This document shows positions 1 to 5,462 of a stretch of DNA of 5,462 nucleotides, in pieces; positions within the stretch are counted from its first letter, which is position 1; every line of letters starts with the position of its first letter. The position numbers were made by a program, and so were the translations under genes. The DNA is taken from positions 1 to 5,462 of the forward strand of contig JAGAES010000056.1 of assembly GCA_017613055.1 (NCBI GenBank), read 5' to 3'. Under the pieces are notes generated by a model. The model was given only the letters and a program-made list of their open reading frames with translations. It was not told where the DNA came from and made no database searches. Source of the stretch: Lachnospiraceae bacterium (GTDB lineage Bacteria; Bacillota_A; Clostridia; Lachnospirales; Lachnospiraceae).

Positions 1-1
1 A

Positions 2-865
2 AGCCGGACATACGGTTGTCTTTTCCTCCGAATTATGCATTTCCCTGCTGCGGCAGGTGATTGTCCCCTCGGGACTGTTCTTTCTCCGAAGCTGAATCTC
101 ATGATACCCGCCGAGCATGCCGCCGCCCGTCGTGAAACAGCAGCCGAGGAAATTCTCTTTTCTGAATTTTCCCGGGGTATATCCCTGAATGAGACTCCGC
201 ACGTACCTGAGCGCACAGGCAATTCCCCATATTGCGGCAAGGATTCCCGCGAAGATTCCGATTCCCACCGGGAGACCCCAGTTCAGAAAGCCGTAGAAAT
301 CATTCGTATGCGGCCACTCTCCAGTTCCGTTCAGGAGTATGTTCGTCAGATATCCGATTCCGTAAACCGCCACCGGAATCATCGCGTAAAATGTCCAGCG
401 AAACGGGACGGAAACCGTGTCATTTGCCGCCTTGTGCCCGGTAAGCATCGGCGTATAGATGCCGTCTTCCGGGGGACACAGAAGAAACTCCGCCGTTGCC
501 GTAAGCGGCAGGAGCAGGTGGAAGAACAGATTGGCGCGCAGGTACATGAACCGGTAGCCGTAAAGCGGTCCGAGGAAGCCGGCGACCGTCAGGAACGTAA
601 GCCCGACCGCCGCTGCCGCAAGGAATTTCGCAAGCATCGGCTGCGGACGCTTTAACAGTTTGCATACGAGGCAGAACGCAGCGACAATTCCGCAGCATTC
701 GTTCGAAAGCACCGTGAAGTACTTCAGGTTCTCAACGCCCGAAGCCGAAAGCGTCCGGTCATTTCCGCGGAAGAACAGCATCAGAATCGTACCAACCGCC
801 GCAAATGCGACAATCAACCCGAGAAGAACGTATGAAATCACTTCTTTACGGTTTCTGCGATACAT
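2..865 (-). CDS. Six-helix membrane protein, Pr6Pr-like, with soluble C-terminal extension (partial, C-terminus off window)
   Basis: The frame is open without a stop from the ATG at 865 to the left edge, giving 288 codons; the C-terminus lies outside the window. About six hydrophobic segments are visible, near residues 10-32, 50-70, 78-100, 107-129, 156-178 and 192-221. The motif LKYFTVLSN (47-55), the helix with FFHLLLPLTATAEFLL (114-129) and the segment running into NDFYGFLNWG (188-197) resemble the Pr6Pr (predicted six-transmembrane) proteins of Firmicutes, whose biochemical role is not known to me. After the last helix, residues 222-288 are polar: a basic linker, then GGGMLGGYHEIQLRR (247-261) and strand-like alternating residues, suggesting an added cytoplasmic domain or a tail. 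The start is supported by AAGGGG at 872-877, six bases upstream and inside the last codons of the VanZ-like gene, so the two are probably co-transcribed and translationally coupled. The family call is from motif memory and should be treated as moderate. Confidence 0.7.
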   Translation of the reverse strand, partial: MYRRNRKEVISYVLLGLIVAFAAVGTILMLFFRGNDRTLSASGVENLKYFTVLSNECCGIVAAFCLVCKLLKRPQPMLAKFLAAAAVGLTFLTVAGFLGPLYGYRFMYLRANLFFHLLLPLTATAEFLLCPPEDGIYTPMLTGHKAANDTVSVPFRWTFYAMIPVAVYGIGYLTNILLNGTGEWPHTNDFYGFLNWGLPVGIGIFAGILAAIWGIACALRYVRSLIQGYTPGKFRKENFLGCCFTTGGGMLGGYHEIQLRRKNSPEGTITCRSREMHNSEEKTTVCPA

Positions 866-868
866 GCC

Positions 869-1552
869 CTACCCCTTCTTTTCTATCAGTCCGAGTTTCT
901 TCCAGAACTTCACCATTCTCCGGTTCCAAAGTATAAAAAATCCGATAACTACGCCCGGATAATTCAATATCACGTCATCAATGTCCATGCTGCCGCGTCC
1001 GGTCAGATACTGTGTGATTTCCACAAGGCAGATCAGCGCGAGCATCGACGGAAGGAACAGTTTCCAGTTACGCATTGCCGGGAACAGAAACGGCACGAAC
1101 CATGCCATCGGCACAAAAAGAAGGATGTTCCCGACCAGGTTCGGACCGATGATCCGGTAGCGCAGCGAATGCTCCTTATAGGCGTCCCAGTACATTCTGA
1201 TTGTCGCAAGCGGCTTCAGGTTATAAAGCCGCTGCCCGTTCATCTCCTGTCCGTGGCGGAGTCCGCCGTACAAAAGCCCTATCAGAATGACAAGATATGC
1301 GCCGAACAGAATCCCCATTGCGAGCTTTGCCGCTTTCGGGCGCTTCTTCTTGCTTGTCCCTGCGAGAAGGAAGAACATGCCGGCAGCCGCGGTTCCGCCG
1401 ATCAGAAACCCGAAGCCGAGAAACTGCTCGGTAACCTGCACGTGCCCGTTCCGCTCGCTGATCACGTAAACATACGCGAACACCGCCGCCAGAACAAACA
1501 GCACAAGCGCTATCCCGATGAAAACCTGGTTGTTATGAGCCGATTTCTTCAT
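869..1552 (-). CDS. VanZ-like family membrane protein
   Basis: This 227-residue protein has about six hydrophobic segments, near residues 10-32, 42-64, 77-97, 136-157, 165-183 and 196-209. The VanZ pattern fills the second half: NLKPLATI (111-118), NLVGNILLF with following Pro (138-148), E178 and Q181 in the helix LVEITQYL, then R186 and DIDDVILN (190-197) with G200. The tail is lysine-rich (KFWKKLGLIEKKG), probably cytoplasmic. VanZ in the vanA cluster gives low-level teicoplanin resistance, but most chromosomal relatives have no defined role and nothing nearby (no vanHAX genes) points to glycopeptide resistance. The ATG at 1552 is preceded by AAAGGA (1560-1565) at seven bases, and by a promoter at 1580-1608. 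It is the first gene of a two-gene unit, ending three bases before the six-helix protein. The extra N-terminal helices make it longer than a minimal VanZ domain. Family assignment is confident; function is not. Confidence 0.9.
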   Translation of the reverse strand: MKKSAHNNQVFIGIALVLFVLAAVFAYVYVISERNGHVQVTEQFLGFGFLIGGTAAAGMFFLLAGTSKKKRPKAAKLAMGILFGAYLVILIGLLYGGLRHGQEMNGQRLYNLKPLATIRMYWDAYKEHSLRYRIIGPNLVGNILLFVPMAWFVPFLFPAMRNWKLFLPSMLALICLVEITQYLTGRGSMDIDDVILNYPGVVIGFFILWNRRMVKFWKKLGLIEKKG

Positions 1553-1559
1553 CCTGCCG

Positions 1560-1565
1560 TCCTTT
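1560..1565 (-). promoter_or_regulatory. Ribosome binding site of the VanZ-like gene
   Basis: On the minus strand AAAGGA lies seven bases before the ATG at 1552. A second purine run, AGGAGA, lies further upstream near 1568-1573 but is too far away to serve this start. Confidence 0.6.
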
Positions 1566-1579
1566 CTTTCTCCTGTCCC

Positions 1580-1608
1580 ATTATGCTTGGTTGCCGCGCA
1601 AAATGCAA
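1580..1608 (-). promoter_or_regulatory. Sigma-A type promoter of the VanZ-like / six-helix gene pair
   Basis: Reading the minus strand, TTGCAT (1603-1608) and CATAAT (1580-1585) are separated by exactly 17 bases. The -10 element matches the consensus TATAAT at five of six positions; the -35 element matches TTGACA at only three (TTG). A transcript would begin near 1573, about 20 bases before the start codon, which leaves room for the AAAGGA ribosome binding site. The promoter lies after the infA terminator, which is where a new transcription unit needs one. This is a prediction from pattern only. Confidence 0.6.
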
Positions 1609-1621
1609 TAGCCTTCCCCGA

Positions 1622-1642
1622 TTCTTAACACAAATGTTAGAA
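1622..1642. repeat. Small imperfect inverted repeat upstream of the -35 element
   Basis: TAACA (1626-1630) and TGTTA (1635-1639) are perfect inverted copies around a CAAA loop, extended by TTC (1622-1624) and GAA (1640-1642) with one unpaired T at 1625. It sits 14 bases upstream of the predicted -35 box and just downstream of the infA terminator. It could be a protein-binding site for an activator or repressor of the VanZ-like unit, but an AT-rich repeat this short can arise by chance. Confidence 0.3.
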
Positions 1643-1653
1643 CTCCCGCACAG

Positions 1654-1681
1654 AAAAAGAGCCCGGCTTTCGGCCGGGCTC
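1654..1681 (-). terminator. Intrinsic terminator ending the infA (spc operon) transcript
   Basis: The arms GAGCCCGGC (1659-1667) and GCCGGGCTC (1673-1681) form a perfect nine-pair GC-rich stem around a five-base loop. On the minus strand the stem is followed directly by TTTTT (1658-1654), so it is oriented to stop transcription coming from infA, whose stop codon is about 40 bases upstream. On the plus strand no T-run follows directly, so it does not look bidirectional. Confidence 0.92.
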
Positions 1682-1722
1682 GTATCATACGGGGTTTTTA
1701 CCAACTCCGATTCATAGCGGTC

Positions 1723-1941
1723 TTATTTATCTCTCCAGATAATGCGTCCTTTGGTCAGATCGTAAGGGGAAAGTTCCATCGTGACTTTGTCGCCGGGAAC
1801 AATCTTGATGTAGTTCATACGGAGCTTGCCGCTGATATGGGCAAGAACAATATGACCGTTCTCAAGCTGTACCCGAAACATCGCGTTCGGGAGTTTCTCC
1901 ACTACAGTACCTTCAATTTCAACTACGTCTGCTTTCGACAT
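1723..1941 (-). CDS. infA: Translation initiation factor IF-1
   Basis: This 72-residue protein has the usual bacterial IF-1 length. It is a single S1-type OB-fold that binds the A-site region of the 30S subunit with IF-2 and IF-3 during initiation. Recognisable blocks are [15 protein letters not shown] (8-22), [20 protein letters not shown] (26-45), [19 protein letters not shown] (49-67) and the terminal WRDK. The ATG at 1941 follows CCTCC on the plus strand (GGAGG in the message, 1948-1952) at six bases. It starts 14 bases after the map stop codon, so it is in the same transcript. It is the last gene of the operon here: a strong terminator follows rather than rpmJ and the alpha-operon genes. 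No odd residues were seen. Confidence 0.98.
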   Translation of the reverse strand: MSKADVVEIEGTVVEKLPNAMFRVQLENGHIVLAHISGKLRMNYIKIVPGDKVTMELSPYDLTKGRIIWRDK

Positions 1942-1955
1942 GCAAATCCTCCGTT

Positions 1956-2711
1956 TTAATGCTTGATCAATGATAAGATTTCCGGTTCACCCTCGGTGAT
2001 GAGGATGGTGTTCTCGTAATGGGACGACAGGGACCCGTCTTCGGTAACGATGGTCCAGTTATCGTCTAAGATGCATACCGGCCAGTCACCCATGTTCACC
2101 ATCGGCTCAATGGCGAGCGTCATACCGGGCTCCAGCTTAAGGCCGCGGCGTCTCTGGTGAAAATTCGGAATTTGCGGATCCTCATGCATCTCGGTACCGA
2201 TACCGTGACCGACAAGGTCACGTACGCAGGTGTACCCGTGCGCCACCACGTAATCTTCAATGGCTGCAGATATATCATACAGGTGATTGCCCGCTTTTGC
2301 AAGTTTAATTCCCTCAAAAAAGCTTTCTTCGGTCACCTTTATGAGATCTTCGGCTTCTTTACTGATCTTTCCGACCCCGTAAGTCCGCGCCGCATCCGAA
2401 TGATACCCCTTGTAAATCAGTCCCGCGTCAAGGCTTACGATATCGCCTTCCTTCAGGATTTCATGCTTACTCGGGATGCCGTGAACAACACGGTCGTTCA
2501 CGGAGATGCAGATGGACGCCGGGTATCCGTCATAGTTTAAAAACGACGGAATGCAGCCGAAGCTTCGAATCATCTTGTCCCCGATGTTATTAAGTTCCAT
2601 CGTGCTTATGCCGGGGCGGATGTGCTTTGCCATCTCTTCATGCACAAGGGCAAGAAGACGGCCGGCCTCTCTCATTTTCTCAATTTCCTGTTTGGATTTG
2701 ATTGTAACCAT
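1956..2711 (-). CDS. map: Methionine aminopeptidase, type I
   Basis: The enzyme removes the initiator methionine from new proteins in the cytosol when the second residue is small. The 251-residue chain is a minimal type Ia form without an N-terminal zinc-finger extension. All metal ligands of the pita-bread fold are visible: D95 (VSLDAG), D106 (HSDAART), H169 (VGHGIG), E202 (AIEPM) and E233 (HYENT). The substrate-contacting histidines are H77 (VVHGIP) and H176 (EMHEDP). These positions are offset by two from the E. coli enzyme (D97, D108, H171, E204, E235), so it should be active. The ATG at 2711 follows GAGGG (2719-2723) at seven bases. The gap to adk is only 12 bases and infA follows 14 bases later, the classic adk-map-infA arrangement of Gram-positive spc operons. 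Confidence 0.98.
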   Translation of the reverse strand: MVTIKSKQEIEKMREAGRLLALVHEEMAKHIRPGISTMELNNIGDKMIRSFGCIPSFLNYDGYPASICISVNDRVVHGIPSKHEILKEGDIVSLDAGLIYKGYHSDAARTYGVGKISKEAEDLIKVTEESFFEGIKLAKAGNHLYDISAAIEDYVVAHGYTCVRDLVGHGIGTEMHEDPQIPNFHQRRRGLKLEPGMTLAIEPMVNMGDWPVCILDDNWTIVTEDGSLSSHYENTILITEGEPEILSLIKH

Positions 2712-2723
2712 AGTGTTACCCTC

Positions 2724-3368
2724 TTAAGCGTTCAGGATATCCTGAATGCTCTGAAAGACTTCCGCAACATCCTGCGTACCGTCAACGGTCCGAAGGATTC
2801 CCTGCTCCGAATAGTAATCAATCAAAGGCTGTGTCTGCGCATGATACACATCGAGACGCTTCTGCACGGTCGCGGGCTCGTCATCCTTACGGATGCTCAG
2901 CTTTCCGCCGCACAGATCGCAGATGCCTTCCTTCTTCGGAGGGTTAAATGCGATGTGATAAGTTCCGCCGCAGCCAAGGCATGCGCGGCGTCCGCCCATA
3001 CGGTTTACGATTGCGCTGTCAGGAACGTCGACGTCAATTGCATAATCAAGTGCGTCTCCTGCTTCCTTAAGGCTTGCGGTCAATGCCTCTGCCTGCGCGA
3101 TGGTACGCGGGAAACCGTCCAGAACATAACCGTTTGCGCAGTCATCCTTCGTGAAACGGTCCATAATCAGCTGAAGGGTCAGTTCGTCCGGAACGAGAAG
3201 TCCGCTCTCGATGTACTCCGACGCCTTCCGGCCGAGTTCGGTGCCTTCCTTGATGTTCGCACGGAATATGTCGCCGGTGGAGATATGGGGAATTCCGTAC
3301 TCCGCTGCAATCATCTTCGCCTGCGTTCCTTTGCCGGCACCGGGTGCTCCAAGCATAACTATCTTCAT
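2724..3368 (-). CDS. adk: Adenylate kinase (zinc-LID type)
   Basis: This cytosolic enzyme catalyses ATP + AMP to 2 ADP. The 214 residues are the normal length of the long-LID form. The P-loop GAPGAGKGT is at 7-15, the AMP-binding region has STGDIFR (30-36), and DGFPRT (84-89) is the family signature. The LID (about 123-160) begins NRMGGRRAC and carries C130, C133, C150 and C153, a structural zinc site usual in Gram-positive enzymes. R160 with D162-D163 and R171 match the conserved basic and acidic positions near the active site. The ATG at 3368 has AGGAG (3378-3382) nine bases upstream. Unlike its neighbours it is separated from secY by 70 bases that contain a terminator-like hairpin, so its level may be set partly by read-through. 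No convincing promoter of its own was seen. Confidence 0.98.
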   Translation of the reverse strand: MKIVMLGAPGAGKGTQAKMIAAEYGIPHISTGDIFRANIKEGTELGRKASEYIESGLLVPDELTLQLIMDRFTKDDCANGYVLDGFPRTIAQAEALTASLKEAGDALDYAIDVDVPDSAIVNRMGGRRACLGCGGTYHIAFNPPKKEGICDLCGGKLSIRKDDEPATVQKRLDVYHAQTQPLIDYYSEQGILRTVDGTQDVAEVFQSIQDILNA

Positions 3369-3390
3369 TTTACTCTACTCCTGATGAATG

Positions 3391-3418
3391 GAAAAAGGGT
3401 GAAGCCAAGCCTCACCCT
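3391..3418 (-). terminator. Terminator-like or attenuator hairpin between secY and adk
   Basis: In the minus-strand RNA, positions 3418-3409 pair with 3405-3396 to give a ten-pair stem with one G-U pair and a three-base loop. The stem is followed by four U residues (3395-3392) and then C. On the plus strand the G-U position becomes an A-C mismatch, so the fold is better in the transcribed direction. The hairpin begins about 20 bases after the secY stop. Because adk, map and infA follow without a visible promoter, it is more likely a partial terminator, attenuator or mRNA processing and stability element than a full stop. Confidence 0.6.
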
Positions 3419-3438
3419 GATATCCGAAATGAATTGCA

Positions 3439-4791
3439 TCACTCACTGAGGAATCCCTTGTAGTGACGCGTGAGCATCATAGACTCAACCTGCTTCAACG
3501 TCTCCAGAATTACACCGACAACGATGATTAGGGAAGTCCCGCCGAATCCAAGGCTCGTTACATTAAATGCGCCGCAGCATATAATCGGAAGCAATGCCAC
3601 GATGGTCAGCCCGATCGCTCCGATGAAGACGATCTTGTTCAGTACGCCGGTAAGATAATCAATCGTAGGCTTACCGGGACGGATGCCGGGGATGAAACCG
3701 CCGCTCTTCTTCAGATTGCCCGCAACCTCAACCGGGTTGAAGGTAATGCTCGTATAGAAATACGCGAAGAAGATAATCATCGCAATGTAGAGAAGCGCTC
3801 CGACCGTATACTTGATGGCGAAGTTGCTGCCGTCAAAATCGAACCAGTTGTTCGTGTTGCACATATAAAGAAACTTGCCGAGCAGTCCGCCGCTGCGGCT
3901 TGCACTCTTTCCGAAGAAGGAAGCAATAATCAGCGGGAACTGGAAGATCGAAACCGCGAAGATAACCGGGATAACGCCGGCGGTGTTAACCTTCAGCGGA
4001 ATGAACGTGGAATTGCCGCCCATCATCTTTCTTCCGACCATCTTCTTACTGTACTGAACCGCGATTCTTCTCTCGGCATCCTGAAGCAGGATGATAAGAA
4101 CAAGAACGAACAGAACAAGCACAACGACAAGAAGTCCTGCGAAGAGCTTGCCGACCAGTTTCTCGCGGGAGAATACATGGTTGACGAAAAGGATGGAGAA
4201 TTCCTGCGGAAACTCCGCAACGATATTAATCAACAGGATGATGGAAATACCGTTTCCGATTCCGTTCTCCGTGATGCGCTCACCGAGCCACATCAGGAAT
4301 GTGGAACCTGCGGTAAATGCCACAACGACCAGGATTACTCCGAGCCAGCCGTCCTGCACGAGGTACTGCCCGCCCGAGTAGGTATTCTTAAAGCCGATTG
4401 CCATGGCGCTGGATTCAATCACGGCGAGCAATACGGTAAGATACCGGGAATACTTCTCAATCTTCTTGCGGCCGCTCTCACCGTCTTTCTGCATTTCGGC
4501 AAGCGCCGGAATCGCGATGGTGAGGAGCTGCATGATAATGGAAGATGTAATGTACGGAGAAATGCTCAGTGCGAAGATGGACATCTTCGTCAGCGAACCG
4601 CCGGTCAGCATGTTGATCAGACCGCTGGCTCCTTCGAATTTCACCGAAAGCCATTCCCGAGCCGCCGCATTGTTAATTCCCGGGGCGGGAATCAGAGATC
4701 CGAGACGTACCAGCACAAGGCACAGAAAAGTGAACAGAAGTTTCTTTCTGATCTCTTTCACCTTGAATGCATTGATAAACATCTTTATCAT
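3439..4791 (-). CDS. secY: Protein translocase channel subunit SecY
   Basis: SecY forms the SecYEG channel that moves unfolded proteins across, or into, the cytoplasmic membrane with SecA or the ribosome. The 450 residues are typical of Gram-positive SecY. About ten membrane helices can be seen, near 16-36, 69-93, 117-135, 149-169, 181-197, 214-236, 269-292, 328-348, 382-402 and 410-429. Conserved blocks are the plug and TM2 region (GGSLTKMSIFALSISPYITS, 64-83), GERITENGIGNGISII (170-185), the C4 loop AERRIAVQYSKK (239-250) and the C5 loop FNPVEVAGNLKKSGGFIPG (351-369), both contact sites for SecA and the ribosome. The first ATG (4791) was chosen over Met4 because GAGGTGA (4798-4804) lies six bases before it and MIKMFINAFK lines up with the usual SecY N-terminus. 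It starts one base after the rplO stop, which implies translational coupling. Confidence 0.98.
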   Translation of the reverse strand: MIKMFINAFKVKEIRKKLLFTFLCLVLVRLGSLIPAPGINNAAAREWLSVKFEGASGLINMLTGGSLTKMSIFALSISPYITSSIIMQLLTIAIPALAEMQKDGESGRKKIEKYSRYLTVLLAVIESSAMAIGFKNTYSGGQYLVQDGWLGVILVVVAFTAGSTFLMWLGERITENGIGNGISIILLINIVAEFPQEFSILFVNHVFSREKLVGKLFAGLLVVVLVLFVLVLIILLQDAERRIAVQYSKKMVGRKMMGGNSTFIPLKVNTAGVIPVIFAVSIFQFPLIIASFFGKSASRSGGLLGKFLYMCNTNNWFDFDGSNFAIKYTVGALLYIAMIIFFAYFYTSITFNPVEVAGNLKKSGGFIPGIRPGKPTIDYLTGVLNKIVFIGAIGLTIVALLPIICCGAFNVTSLGFGGTSLIIVVGVILETLKQVESMMLTRHYKGFLSE

Positions 4792-4792
4792 A

Positions 4793-5233
4793 TCAGATCA
4801 CCTCAGCACTTCCACCAAGAGCCTCAATCTTTTCGATTGCAGATTTGCTGAAGGCATTTGCCTTAACCGTCAGCTTCTTGGTAAGTTCTCCGTTGCCAAG
4901 AACCTTTACGCCGTCCTTCGGGTTGCTGAACAGACCGATTTCCACCATCGACTCGATGGTTACTTCGGCGCCGTCTTCAAAACGGTTCAGCATGGAAACG
5001 TTAACGGAAACAATCTCCTGCGTATTTCTGTTCTTGAACCCACGCTTCGGAAGACGACGGTACAAAGGCATCTGACCGCCTTCAAAACCGGTTCTCGGAG
5101 CTCCGGAACGTGCCTTCTGACCTTTATGACCTTTGCCGGCAGTCTTGCCGTTTCCGGAAGCGTGTCCGCGTCCTCTGCGGAATGCGTCACTGTGCTTCGA
5201 GCCGTCTGCCGGTTTGATATCTGTCAAATTCAT
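4793..5233 (-). CDS. rplO: 50S ribosomal protein L15
   Basis: L15 is a late-assembly protein of the large subunit that binds 23S rRNA. From the ATG at 5233 it is 146 residues, the normal length. The glycine- and arginine-rich N-terminal tail ([20 protein letters not shown], 19-38) and the [18 protein letters not shown] block (49-66) are diagnostic. The C-terminal L15 signature runs from K110 ([12 protein letters not shown]) to the IEALGG at 136-141. A GTG three codons earlier (5240-5242) would add Met-His-Thr but overlaps the AGGAGG ribosome binding site (5242-5247), whereas that site is eight bases before the ATG; the ATG is therefore preferred, and known L15 proteins begin at the equivalent place. 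The stop codon is one base before secY, and the secY ribosome binding site lies in its last codons. No anomalies. Confidence 0.98.
   Translation of the reverse strand: MNLTDIKPADGSKHSDAFRRGRGHASGNGKTAGKGHKGQKARSGAPRTGFEGGQMPLYRRLPKRGFKNRNTQEIVSVNVSMLNRFEDGAEVTIESMVEIGLFSNPKDGVKVLGNGELTKKLTVKANAFSKSAIEKIEALGGSAEVI
4798..4804 (-). promoter_or_regulatory. Ribosome binding site of secY, inside the end of rplO
   Basis: GAGGTGA on the minus strand lies six bases before the secY ATG at 4791 and overlaps the last codons of rplO. This placement favours Met1 over the internal Met4 as the secY start and suggests ribosomes finishing rplO re-initiate on secY. Confidence 0.75.
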
Positions 5234-5241
5234 CGTGTGCA

Positions 5242-5247
5242 CCTCCT
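5242..5247 (-). promoter_or_regulatory. Ribosome binding site of rplO that decides its start
   Basis: A perfect AGGAGG lies eight bases before the ATG at 5233. Its last base is also the first base of the upstream in-frame GTG (5240-5242), so that GTG cannot be served by this site. It lies in the 22-base gap between rpmD and rplO. Confidence 0.85.
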
Positions 5248-5255
5248 ATCAGTAA

Positions 5256-5435
5256 TTAGATTTCTTCAACCTTGACAAGATGCTTCACCTGGGCGATCAT
5301 ACCGCGGGTTGCCGCATTGTCCGGTAACGTGTTGAAACTGTTGAGCTTATGAAGTCCAAGAGCTTCAACAACCTTCTTATGTTTCGGAATTGCACCGATA
5401 GTAGACTTTACTAATGTTACTTTCAACTCTGCCAT
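5256..5435 (-). CDS. rpmD: 50S ribosomal protein L30
   Basis: This short gene encodes 59 residues, the usual size of bacterial L30, a small large-subunit protein that contacts 23S rRNA. The sequence opens MAELKVTLVKSTIGAIPKHK, matching the typical L30 start with a conserved Lys-Ser and a following basic stretch (K18-H19-K20-K21). It continues with VEALGLHKLN (23-32), then ATRGMIAQVKHLVKVEEI (42-59), the family's closing block. The ATG at 5435 is preceded by AGGAGG (5444-5449) at eight bases. It is followed after 22 bases by rplO, as in most spc operons, and the gene before it, beyond the window edge, is expected to be rpsE. Nothing unusual was seen. Confidence 0.97.
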   Translation of the reverse strand: MAELKVTLVKSTIGAIPKHKKVVEALGLHKLNSFNTLPDNAATRGMIAQVKHLVKVEEI

Positions 5436-5443
5436 TTCTTGTC

Positions 5444-5449
5444 CCTCCT
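5444..5449 (-). promoter_or_regulatory. Ribosome binding site of rpmD
   Basis: A perfect AGGAGG on the minus strand lies eight bases before the rpmD ATG at 5435. No promoter is visible in the few bases to the window edge, consistent with transcription from further upstream. Confidence 0.8.
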
Positions 5450-5462
5450 ATAAATCGCTTAC

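Noticed and set aside
35..655. Plus-strand open frame of 206 codons at the left end
   Set aside because: It lies wholly antisense to the six-helix membrane protein gene. Its translation is highly charged, rich in Arg and without any recognisable motif, while the minus strand gives a coherent membrane protein with a ribosome binding site.
1654..1700. Bidirectional activity of the infA terminator, using the plus-strand TTTTT near 1695-1699
   Set aside because: That T-run is about 14 bases away from the stem, too far for an intrinsic terminator, and no plus-strand gene leads into it.
1681..1722. rpmJ or another tiny gene between infA and its terminator
   Set aside because: Only about 40 bases are available; the only ATG there opens a five-codon frame with no resemblance to L36.
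2622..3449. Plus-strand open frame of 275 codons across adk
   Set aside because: It is antisense to a clear adenylate kinase and the start of map, with Cys- and Leu-rich composition but no family motif. It is a by-product of the codon use of adk.
3479..3484. TATGAT near the 3' end of secY as a -10 element for a separate adk promoter
   Set aside because: The hexamer 17 bases upstream (GAGACG) is not a credible -35 element, the match lies inside conserved secY coding sequence, and such a transcript would still have to pass the hairpin before adk.
5234..5242. GTG at 5240-5242 as an alternative rplO start adding three residues
   Set aside because: The GTG overlaps the AGGAGG ribosome binding site, which is correctly spaced for the ATG at 5233. 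L15 proteins also begin at that ATG.
4403..5275. Plus-strand open frame of 290 codons across secY and rplO
   Set aside because: It is antisense to two well-conserved genes and shows no domain or credible ribosome binding context.
5459..5462. Possible stop codon of rpsE at the right edge (TAA on the minus strand, 5459-5461)
   Set aside because: rpsE is expected before rpmD, and the stop would fit, but only one base of coding sequence would be in the window, so it cannot be supported as a feature.

Overview
The window looks like chromosomal DNA from a Gram-positive anaerobe of the class Clostridia, perhaps a Lachnospiraceae-like organism. The reasons are the gene order rpmD-rplO-secY-adk-map-infA, an adenylate kinase with a four-cysteine zinc LID, strong AGGAGG-type ribosome binding sites before nearly every gene, and VanZ-like and six-helix membrane proteins of the kind common in Clostridia. 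The family placement is inference, since nothing could be searched. Base composition is fairly balanced. All eight genes I can support lie on the minus strand, so the window reads from right to left in the direction of transcription.

The right part (about 1723-5435) is the distal half of the spc ribosomal-protein operon: rpmD (L30), rplO (L15), secY (translocon channel), adk (adenylate kinase), map (methionine aminopeptidase) and infA (IF-1). Genes are 1-22 bases apart except for a 70-base gap between secY and adk. The set couples ribosome assembly (L30, L15), translation initiation (IF-1), nascent-chain export (SecY), N-terminal methionine removal (MetAP) and adenylate balance (Adk). The secY-adk gap holds a terminator-like hairpin that pairs fully only in the minus-strand RNA, so expression may step down before adk. 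The operon promoter lies outside the window, upstream of rpmD.

A strong intrinsic terminator (1654-1681) follows infA. The usual continuation into rpmJ, rpsM, rpsK, rpsD, rpoA and rplQ is absent, and so is the small KOW-domain gene often found between map and infA in Clostridia. This is the main departure from expected gene order.

The left part (1-1658) is a separate two-gene unit. A promoter (about 1580-1608), preceded by a small imperfect inverted repeat, drives a VanZ-like membrane protein. Three bases after its stop codon comes a six-helix membrane protein resembling the Pr6Pr family. That second gene stays open to the left edge of the window and is therefore partial. It carries a soluble-looking glycine-rich C-terminal extension that I do not recognise with confidence.

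Most of the window is conserved housekeeping sequence. I see no CRISPR array, tRNA, rRNA, insertion sequence or obvious defence system. The points worth a second look are the break in the ribosomal operon, the internal hairpin, and the uncharacterised membrane-protein pair.
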